Source: Roseateles_B sp041905785 (GTDB lineage: Bacteria; Pseudomonadota; Gammaproteobacteria; Burkholderiales; Burkholderiaceae_C). Taken from it: a stretch of DNA of 64,000 nucleotides. This document shows, in pieces, positions 58,901-64,000 of the stretch. The DNA lies in assembly GCA_041905785.1 (NCBI GenBank), contig JAYRKJ010000003.1:186001-250000 (forward strand). The letters run 5' to 3'. Each line of letters begins with the position of its first letter. The first letter of the stretch is position 1. The translations under genes were made by a program, and so were the position numbers. The notes under the pieces were generated by a model, which saw nothing but the letters and a program-made list of their open reading frames with translations, ran no database searches and was not told the DNA's origin.

Positions 58901-59095
58901 CTGTCCGCCACGGTGATCGGTGGCACCGTACCTAACACGCTGGTGCCCACGACGGCGCAGGTGAACTACACCTTCACGACGGCGAGTAGTGGCACCATCA
59001 CGTTGACGTTCCAGTCTCCCAGCGGGCTACAGAGTTTTGCGACGATCAACATCAATGCCGGTGCTGCGCCGGGTGGGTACGTCGCATGCAACTGA
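55964..59095 (+). CDS. Large lipoprotein with Ig-like (Big_1) repeats
   Basis: The 1043-residue protein has a lipoprotein signal ending LGLVAC, Cys about 28, then GGGG. About four close Big_1/invasin-type repeats of about 100 residues follow (each with a TVTASLRDANGAAIPNQVV- or VTAVLKDASGKPVAGQVV-type strand pair and a LTDANGNA turn). More divergent repeats come next, and a C-terminal region has DLNGDNQYTAGEDYEDLGDP, an acidic calcium-loop-like stretch. It is probably cell-surface or periplasmic and adhesin-like. It sits between pilQ and aroK, which are normally adjacent, 94 bases after pilQ, and may be co-expressed with the pilus genes. The start is chosen for the signal peptide and GGAG ten bases upstream. 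Confidence 0.8.
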   Translation: MRNYLQQHLGRWLMALLAMTMSLGLVACGGGGSAGSSLYPGANSPQIGVSLSGTTVSGSSTVTVTASLRDANGAAIPNQVVNFSFDKGGLAQLNVASALTDANGNAVAVLSVGSSGNSGADTVVATATVGSTTLTANRAFEVVGAASGAAALTVTLSSPNVTGSAPASVTAVLKDASGKPVAGQVVNFSFGSGVGVLAQLSSTTALTDGNGSARVLLTAASTDITGADTVVATVTYSGKALSDNKGFQVTATSTSTAALTVGLSSNTLTNKSSITATASLKDANGVGIPNQVIAFSLGATLAQLSQVQALTDANGNAVVVLTTSGTQPGADTVKASISYNNRVLSSQVNFAIVGTSTSSASLALSLSSSTVTAGSPATVTAVLKDGSGAAIPGQVVSFSTQRGFGALSAVTALTDATGTAAVTLSPANATSAAADSVSASTVVGSQTVTSNSVGFQLTATVVGIQSFTSDVPAGSKLAANGSSIITVKLSGTAGSAPVQLTLASQCAALSPAKATLTPTTATTTTGTATFTYQDMGCGAKQTSDTLNLQVVGSTVTGTLTLPLGAPSVAGVTFVSATPSLLYLASSGYPPTNSTVIFQVNDANGAGLSGQKVKLSPTTTVGGLTVDGMTSVDGVLPVLDKTTDSNGQVRVLVNAGNVPTPVAIRATYTSEDGKQVFSSVSANLSIAVGLPTQSRFSLSQKFANIEGFSTDGTTNTYSVVLADRLGNPVPPTTVVNFVNTLGQVLTSPSTGSSSSLSVVSANSISGGQRPPNWDGRVTTMAYAIGEESFQDLNGDNQYTAGEDYEDLGDPYLDPKFRGYFAADLQTIPYGAAAACRPATTAPFQRYDGTNGTVGLPRASVPSKPATCTNTWGKAFVRAAIQTVWSTSDARPTWGTALPKGPYTVYVPGGGTCTVARSVGYSYAATAAGALQSKSVFDLSGTQLYNAGTTGAFYFEVADANTNFYNPMAAGTVVSASATSGLSATVIGGTVPNTLVPTTAQVNYTFTTASSGTITLTFQSPSGLQSFATININAGAAPGGYVACN

Positions 59096-59110
59096 TTTGA
59101 TCAGCCCACC

Positions 59111-59686
59111 TTGATCATCTCCCTCGTCGGCATGCCCGGCGGTGGTAAATCCACCGTCGGGCGTAGTCTTGCTCGCCAGGCTGGCATGCGTTTCGTCGAC
59201 TCCGATACGGAAATAGAAAAGCAACTAGGCGAGAGCATTCGCAGCTATTTCGACCGCGAGGGGGAGGTGCGGTTTCGCGCGATTGAGCAAGCGGTCATCG
59301 CGGACCTTCTTCAGCGCGCAGGCGACACGGTGCTCGCCACCGGTGGTGGTGCTGTGCTGCGGGAGGCAAACCGCCAGGCCCTGCGGCAACAGTCGACCGT
59401 GCTGTATTTGCGTTCGACGCCCGAGGAGCTGTTTCGCCGCCTGCGCCACGACACCCAACGTCCTCTGCTGCAGGTGAAGGACCCCTTGCAGAAGCTGCGC
59501 GAGCTTTATTCGCAGCGCGACCCGCTGTACCGCTCCACCGCCCACTACACCATCGAAGTGGGGCGCCCTTCCGTGGCCACGCTGGTCAACATGGTGCTGA
59601 TGCAACTGGAGTTGGCCGGATTGATTTCTGCAGAACGTGTTGCTGCCACCGTCGGGGCGGCGCGTTCGGATGTGGTGCAAGACTGA
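59111..59686 (+). CDS. aroK: Shikimate kinase
   Basis: A 191-residue P-loop kinase that phosphorylates shikimate. LVGMPGGGKSTVGRSLARQAG is the Walker A region (GMPGGGKST), FVDSDTEIEKQLGESIRSYF the shikimate-binding Asp motif, EVRFRAIEQAVIADL and LATGGGAVLREANRQAL the following signatures, and RPLLQV the lid arginine motif. The only initiator in the frame after the in-frame stop at 59093 is TTG at 59111, with no clear Shine-Dalgarno, so translation may depend on coupling to the upstream lipoprotein. Confidence 0.95.
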   Translation: MIISLVGMPGGGKSTVGRSLARQAGMRFVDSDTEIEKQLGESIRSYFDREGEVRFRAIEQAVIADLLQRAGDTVLATGGGAVLREANRQALRQQSTVLYLRSTPEELFRRLRHDTQRPLLQVKDPLQKLRELYSQRDPLYRSTAHYTIEVGRPSVATLVNMVLMQLELAGLISAERVAATVGAARSDVVQD

Positions 59687-59749
59687 GATAAGCACTGCCG
59701 AAGGCCCCGTCGTTTGATCGGTTTGCCTGGGCCCGTACACTCGGCTGAT

Positions 59750-60883
59750 ATGAGTGCTTACCCATCCGGTCCCGCAGGTGTTGCGGATGCTTCGCAAGGC
59801 GTTCGCCTGGTGCCCATTGCCCTGGACGAGCGCAGCTACGACATCCACATCGGCCAGGGCCTGCTGGCCGACCCCAGAAGCTGGGACGGCTTGCCCACGG
59901 CGCGCTGTGCGCTGATCGTCAGCAATGACACGGTCGCGCCTCTGTACCTCGAGACAGTGGCCCAGCAATTGCGCGGGCGTTATGCCCATGTGCTGTCCGT
60001 GGTCCTGCCTGACGGCGAGGTCTACAAGAGCTGGGATGCCATCGAGCGTATCGCCTCTTGCCTGTTGGAGGCGGCCGCTGATCGCAAGACGGTGCTCTTT
60101 GCGCTGGGCGGAGGGGTGATCGGCGACATGACGGGTTTTGCCGCTGCGATCTACATGCGTGGTGTGCCCTTCGTGCAGATTCCTACTACCTTGCTGGCAC
60201 AGGTCGATTCCTCGGTCGGCGGCAAGACGGCGATCAACCATGTGCTGGGCAAGAACATGCTCGGAGCTTTTTACCAGCCACTGCGAGTCATCGCGGACCT
60301 GGACACACTCAAGACCCTGCCCGACCGCGAGCTGTCCGCTGGCCTTGCCGAGGTGATCAAGTACGGCCCTATCGCGGATGCCGAGTTCCTTGCCTGGCTT
60401 GAGGCGAATGTGGCGTCCCTCAGAGCACGTGACTCCATGGCGCTCGCCTATGCCGTGCAACGCAGCTGCGAGATCAAGGCGTGGGTAGTCGGGCAGGACG
60501 AACGCGAGTCGGGACTGCGCGCCATCTTGAACTTCGGACACACCTTCGGGCACGCCATCGAAACCGGCCTTGGCTACGGCGCATGGCTGCACGGCGAGGC
60601 CGTGGCTTGCGGCATGGTCATGGCCTGCGATCTGTCGGTGCGGCTGGGCCTGATGCCCGAAGAATTCCTCCACCGCATGAGGACGCTCATCGAGCGGGCC
60701 GGCCTGCCGGTCAAGGCGCCGGCCGGGATCGGCGTGGAGCGATTCCTGGAGCTCATGCGAGTGGACAAGAAGGCCGAGGACGGCGAGATCCGCTTCGTAC
60801 TGATCGAGCGCCTTGGGCAGGCGGTGATGCGCAGCGCGCCTGATGCGCTGGTCGCTGATGTCATCCGGCAGCACAGTGCCTGA
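59750..60883 (+). CDS. aroB: 3-dehydroquinate synthase
   Basis: A 377-residue NAD- and metal-dependent enzyme converting DAHP, the AroG product, to 3-dehydroquinate. DGEVYKSWDAIERI, ALGGGVIGDMTGFAAAIYMRG, IPTTLLAQVDSSVGGKTAIN and LNFGHTFGHAIE carry NAD and zinc ligands. It follows aroK by 63 bases in the usual aroKB order. TTG at 59714 is open but ATG at 59750 is preferred. Confidence 0.97.
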   Translation: MSAYPSGPAGVADASQGVRLVPIALDERSYDIHIGQGLLADPRSWDGLPTARCALIVSNDTVAPLYLETVAQQLRGRYAHVLSVVLPDGEVYKSWDAIERIASCLLEAAADRKTVLFALGGGVIGDMTGFAAAIYMRGVPFVQIPTTLLAQVDSSVGGKTAINHVLGKNMLGAFYQPLRVIADLDTLKTLPDRELSAGLAEVIKYGPIADAEFLAWLEANVASLRARDSMALAYAVQRSCEIKAWVVGQDERESGLRAILNFGHTFGHAIETGLGYGAWLHGEAVACGMVMACDLSVRLGLMPEEFLHRMRTLIERAGLPVKAPAGIGVERFLELMRVDKKAEDGEIRFVLIERLGQAVMRSAPDALVADVIRQHSA

Positions 60884-60903
60884 CTTTGGAAACCGCGTCG
60901 CGT

Positions 60904-62034
60904 ATGTCATTGAAGCCCTACGCCTGCCATGCCAACGCCTCCCGCGGTCGCCGCTTTCCGGAGCCGGCCGCCCCAACGCGTAGCGAATTCCAGCGCGATC
61001 GGGATCGCATTGTCCACAGCTCGGCCTTCCGGCGGCTGGTCTACAAGACCCAGGTCTTCCTCAATCATGAGGGCGATCTGTTTCGCACCCGCCTGACCCA
61101 TTCGCTGGAGGTCGCCCAACTGGGGCGCTCCATTGGCCGCAGCCTGGGCCTGGATGAGGACCTGATCGAGACCGTTGCATTGGCGCACGACCTGGGTCAT
61201 ACGCCCTTCGGTCACGCCGGGCAGGACGTGCTGGACGACTGCATGACGGCCCATGGCGGCTTCGAACACAATCTGCAGAGCCTGCGGGTGGTGGATCACC
61301 TGGAGCAGCGCTATCCAGCCTTCGATGGGCTCAACCTCAGTTTCGAGAGCCGCGAGGGCATCCTCAAGCATTGCGCGCGGCGCAACGCCGAGCTGATCGA
61401 GGCCCGTGAGCCCGGTGGCATCGCCCAGCGCTTCCTGGTGGGGGGGCAGCCCAGCCTCGAAGCCCAGCTATGCAATCTGGCGGACGAGGTGGCCTACAAC
61501 GCCCATGACATCGACGACGGCGTGCGTTCCGGCTTGCTGACGCTGGAGCAACTGGAGTCGGTGCCGCTGGTGCAGCATTACCTGCATGAGACGCTGGCGG
61601 CCTACCCCGGTTTGCAGGGCAAGCGCCTGCTCTTCGAAACCATACGACGGATGCTGTCGCAACAGGTTTACGACATCATCGATGCCAGCGAGGCCGCGCT
61701 GGCCGATCATGCGCCCGCCGACGTGGACGCCGTGCGCTGTTTGCCGCCCCTGATCCGTTTCAGTCCGGCCATGCGCCAGGCCAGCACCGAACTCAAGCGC
61801 TTTCTTTTTGCCAACCTGTATCGCCACCCTCAGGTGAGGGAAACGCGCCAGCGCGCCGAGATCGTGCTGCGCGACCTGTTCGCGGCTTACATCAGTGACC
61901 GCCAACATCTGCCACCGGACTTCGCCGAGCAGTCGGACCATCCACGCGCCTGCGCGGACTACATCGCCGGCATGACCGACCGCTTTGCGCTGAAGGAGCA
62001 TGAGCGGCTCACCGGCCAGCGTCTCTTTTCCTGA
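60904..62034 (+). CDS. dgt: Deoxyguanosinetriphosphate triphosphohydrolase-like protein
   Basis: A 376-residue HD-domain dNTPase that releases triphosphate from dNTPs. SFRRLVYKTQVF-like SAFRRLVYKTQVFLNHEGDL, TRLTHSLEVAQLGRSI and LAHDLGHTPFGHAGQDVL (the HD motif), and LADEVAYNAHDIDDGV match the family. It follows aroB as in other Burkholderiales. A TTG at 60886 would add six residues; the ATG 60904 (MSLKPYACHANASRG) is preferred. Confidence 0.94.
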   Translation: MSLKPYACHANASRGRRFPEPAAPTRSEFQRDRDRIVHSSAFRRLVYKTQVFLNHEGDLFRTRLTHSLEVAQLGRSIGRSLGLDEDLIETVALAHDLGHTPFGHAGQDVLDDCMTAHGGFEHNLQSLRVVDHLEQRYPAFDGLNLSFESREGILKHCARRNAELIEAREPGGIAQRFLVGGQPSLEAQLCNLADEVAYNAHDIDDGVRSGLLTLEQLESVPLVQHYLHETLAAYPGLQGKRLLFETIRRMLSQQVYDIIDASEAALADHAPADVDAVRCLPPLIRFSPAMRQASTELKRFLFANLYRHPQVRETRQRAEIVLRDLFAAYISDRQHLPPDFAEQSDHPRACADYIAGMTDRFALKEHERLTGQRLFS

Positions 62035-62053
62035 GATTGCGGTTTGTCTAATA

Positions 62054-62805
62054 ATTGGGGACAGATTTATGCGGCCCTCCGGTCGCCAGGAGTGCCGACA
62101 TGGCCCGACTGTCCCGCCTTGCCATCCCCGGCGAGGTTCACCACCTGATCCAACGCGGCCACGACCAGCAAGCCATCGTTCGCGACGATGAGGATCGTCG
62201 GGCCTTTGTTGACGCCCTGCGCGAATGCGCTGCGCTGCACAAGGTGGCCATTCATGCCTATGTGCTGATGGACAACCACCTGCACTTGCTGGCCACGCCG
62301 CCGGCCGCCGCGAGCCTCAGTCGCATGATGCAGTCCCTGGGCCGTCGCTATGTGGCCCGTTTCAACCGGCGGCATGGGCGGAGCGGCAGCCTCTGGGAGG
62401 GGCGCTTTCGTGCTGCGCCGCTGGAGCCGGCCTGGCTGTTGTCGTGCATGCGCTACATCGAGCTCAACCCGCTGCGCAGCGGCCTGGCGGAGCGCCCGGA
62501 GGCCTATGCCTGGTCCAGCGCCGCCCATCATCTGGGAGCCTCTCGTGACCCGCTGGTCCATGACCACGCCGGTTTCTGGGCCATGGGCAACACGCCCTTC
62601 GAGCGCGATGCCAACTACCGACGCTATCTGGAAGAGGGCAGCAGCCCTGAGGAGTCGGATGCACTGCTGAGTGCCGCCCTCCGGGGCTGGCCCCTGGGCT
62701 CGGCCGCCTACCAGGCCCAACTGGCCAAACAGACCGACCGGCCGCTGGCCCCCCGGCCGCGTGGGCGGCCGAGAAAGAGCGCGTCTGATTGACTATGTCC
62801 CCAAT
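62054..62805 (+). mobile_element. RAYT unit bounded by ATTGGGGACA inverted repeats
   Basis: ATTGGGGACA (62054-62063) and its inverse TGTCCCCAAT (62796-62805) flank a single Y1 transposase gene. The neighbouring GTCTGACCCC (62833-62842) is a further motif of the kind that accompanies such genes. The inverted repeats are read from the sequence; the view that they are REP half-sites recognised by this transposase is inference. Confidence 0.6.
62100..62792 (+). CDS. REP-associated tyrosine transposase (RAYT, Y1_Tnp family)
   Basis: A 230-residue single-strand transposase relative. RLAIPGEVHHLIQRGHDQQA is the N-terminal signature, YVLMDNHLHLLATP carries the HxH metal site, and SLGRRYVARFNRRHGRSGSLW the catalytic tyrosine (RRYVARF). 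YIELNPLRSGL and the basic tail RPLAPRPRGRPRKSASD follow. RAYTs are domesticated IS200/IS605 relatives that spread REP palindromes. Good ribosome site CAGGAG before the ATG. It lies between dgt and gltB, flanked by inverted repeats. Confidence 0.93.
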   Translation: MARLSRLAIPGEVHHLIQRGHDQQAIVRDDEDRRAFVDALRECAALHKVAIHAYVLMDNHLHLLATPPAAASLSRMMQSLGRRYVARFNRRHGRSGSLWEGRFRAAPLEPAWLLSCMRYIELNPLRSGLAERPEAYAWSSAAHHLGASRDPLVHDHAGFWAMGNTPFERDANYRRYLEEGSSPEESDALLSAALRGWPLGSAAYQAQLAKQTDRPLAPRPRGRPRKSASD

Positions 62806-62923
62806 AAAAATAGAGAGCGAACTCAGCATCCGGCATAAAAGAGTCTGACCCCATTTAATCGTTCTTGTCCTGTAACGCCTCGACGACTAATCTGCACGGC
62901 AATCCTCCCGCGCTGCAGCAATT

Positions 62924-62934
62924 TGCACAGTGCA
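62924..62934. promoter_or_regulatory. Palindrome upstream of gltB
   Basis: TGCACAGTGCA is a perfect 11-base palindrome at 62924-62934, 46 bases before the gltB ATG in the 188-base gap 62793-62980. It may be an operator, but the regulator is unknown. Confidence 0.35.
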
Positions 62935-62980
62935 GGGCCTGCGGGCCCCGGAGCTTCAGCCTTTTGAATGTGGAGTCGCC

Positions 62981-64000
62981 ATGGCAGTCGAGATGAGCCA
63001 CCCCCAGGGTCCTTGCGCGCAAGGTCCTGACCACGCCGAGATCCAGTCCCTGGCCAGCCAGGGCCTGTACCGGACACAGAACGAGAAGGATGCCTGTGGC
63101 CTGGGCTTCGTGGCCCACATCAAGGGCCAGAAGGCCCACAGCATCGTGCAGCAGGGCTTGAAGATTCTGGAGAACCTGGATCATCGCGGCGCGGTGGGCG
63201 CGGACGCCTTGATGGGCGACGGCGCCGGCATCCTGATCCAGATTCCAGACCAGCTCTATCGCGAGGAAATGACCAAGCAGGGGGTGACGCTGCCGCCGCT
63301 GGGCGAGTACGGCGTGGGCATGATCTTCCTGCCCAAGGAGCATGCGTCACGCCTGGCCTGCGAACAGGAGCTGGCGCGTGCGATCAAAGCCGAGGGTCAG
63401 GTCTTGCTGGGCTGGCGCGACGTACCGGTGGATGCCGAGCTGCCCATGTCGCCTACGGTGCGCGAGAAGGAACCCATCATCCGCCAGGTTTTCATCGGCC
63501 GTGGCCCGGACATCATCGTGCCCGATGCTCTGGAGCGGAAGCTCTACGTGATCCGCAAGACCGCGTCCAGCGCCATCCAGGCTCTGAAGCTGACGCACAG
63601 CCGCGAGTACTACGTGCCCAGCATGAGCTGCCGCACCGTCATCTACAAGGGCCTGCTGCTGGCTGACCAGGTCGGCAAGTACTACAAGGACCTGGCTGAC
63701 CCTCGCACGGTTTCGGCCATTGCCCTGGTGCATCAGCGCTTCTCGACCAACACCTTTCCGGAGTGGCCGCTGGCGCACCCGTACCGCATGGTCGCCCATA
63801 ACGGCGAGATCAACACGGTCAAGGGCAATTTCAACTGGATGCGTGCCCGCGAGGGCGTGATGAAGTCGCCCGTGCTGGGCGACGACCTGAAGAAGCTCTA
63901 CCCCATCAGCTTCGAGCACCAGTCCGACACGGCCACCTTCGACAATGCCATCGAGTTGCTGACCATGGCCGGCTATCCGCTGGCCCATGCGGCGATGATG
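62981..64000 (+). CDS. gltB: Glutamate synthase large subunit, N-terminal part
   Basis: The gene runs off the right edge after 340 codons. After a roughly 40-residue propeptide the sequence NEKDACGLGFVAH places the catalytic N-terminal cysteine of the type II glutamine amidotransferase domain. LDHRGAVGADALMGDGAGI, FSTNTFPEWPLAHPYRMVAHNGEINT and GNFNWMRAREG complete that domain's glutamine site. GltB combines with GltD to make glutamate from 2-oxoglutarate and glutamine with NADPH. ATG at 62981; GTGGAGTCGCC precedes it. Confidence 0.97.
   Translation, partial: MAVEMSHPQGPCAQGPDHAEIQSLASQGLYRTQNEKDACGLGFVAHIKGQKAHSIVQQGLKILENLDHRGAVGADALMGDGAGILIQIPDQLYREEMTKQGVTLPPLGEYGVGMIFLPKEHASRLACEQELARAIKAEGQVLLGWRDVPVDAELPMSPTVREKEPIIRQVFIGRGPDIIVPDALERKLYVIRKTASSAIQALKLTHSREYYVPSMSCRTVIYKGLLLADQVGKYYKDLADPRTVSAIALVHQRFSTNTFPEWPLAHPYRMVAHNGEINTVKGNFNWMRAREGVMKSPVLGDDLKKLYPISFEHQSDTATFDNAIELLTMAGYPLAHAAMM

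Noticed and set aside
1..64000. tRNA, rRNA or CRISPR elements
   Set aside because: Intergenic regions were scanned by eye; no cloverleaf, rRNA core or regularly spaced repeat array was seen.

Overview
The window reads as a chromosomal segment of a high-GC betaproteobacterium, order Burkholderiales. The gene content, the beta-proteobacterial general porins, the PilMNOPQ/aroK/aroB block and the protein styles suggest the Roseateles/Rubrivivax/Leptothrix or Comamonadaceae-like group; genus is inference. Nearly all of it is core genome. The only clear mobile gene is one REP-associated (RAYT) transposase near the right end.

Layout. 1-4.5 kb: the end of a chemotaxis receptor gene, yggS, then the twitching-motility motors pilT and pilU and a 3-hydroxyisobutyrate-dehydrogenase-like gene. 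4.6-7.3 kb: dolP, a DiaA-like SIS gene and yraN, divergent from rsmI, as in the E. coli yra cluster but without lpoA. 7.4-13.4 kb: a small secreted protein, tldD, the DAHP synthase gene aroG behind a phenylalanine-rich leader peptide and attenuator, a small unknown gene, and htpG behind a sigma-32-type promoter. 13.4-22.4 kb: srkA-like kinase, DUF2726 and GNAT genes, rplM-rpsI, erpA, anmK, an M23 peptidase and tyrS. 22.4-27.8 kb: a Tricorn-like protease, a 5'-nucleotidase and a stand-alone Lon-type AAA+ ATPase. 27.9-39.4 kb: a complete type II secretion locus, gspG-H-I-J-K-L-M-N-D-E-F on the minus strand with gspC divergent. 39.5-48.1 kb: a divergent CobT-family gene, ilvA, OsmC, coq7, two tandem porins, a DUF3047 lipoprotein, lptM and cyaY. 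48.2-62 kb: mrcA divergent from pilMNOPQ, a large Ig-repeat lipoprotein, aroK, aroB and dgt. 62.0-64 kb: the RAYT gene flanked by inverted repeats, and the start of gltB.

The genes connect as two envelope machines that share a secretin/ATPase design (type IV pili from pilTU plus pilMNOPQ, and type II secretion), with wall, lipoprotein and porin genes around them, and as aromatic amino-acid synthesis (aroG, aroK, aroB).

The best discovery candidates are regulatory. (1) A 24-residue leader peptide with seven aromatic codons in an eight-codon run lies before aroG and is followed by mutually exclusive antiterminator and terminator hairpins. (2) An orphan minus-strand transcript upstream of ilvA has its own promoter, anti-Shine-Dalgarno motifs and a strong terminator, and could be a small RNA. 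(3) A palindromic repeat appears to have been captured in frame inside the zinc loop of gspE. No tRNA, rRNA or CRISPR array was seen.
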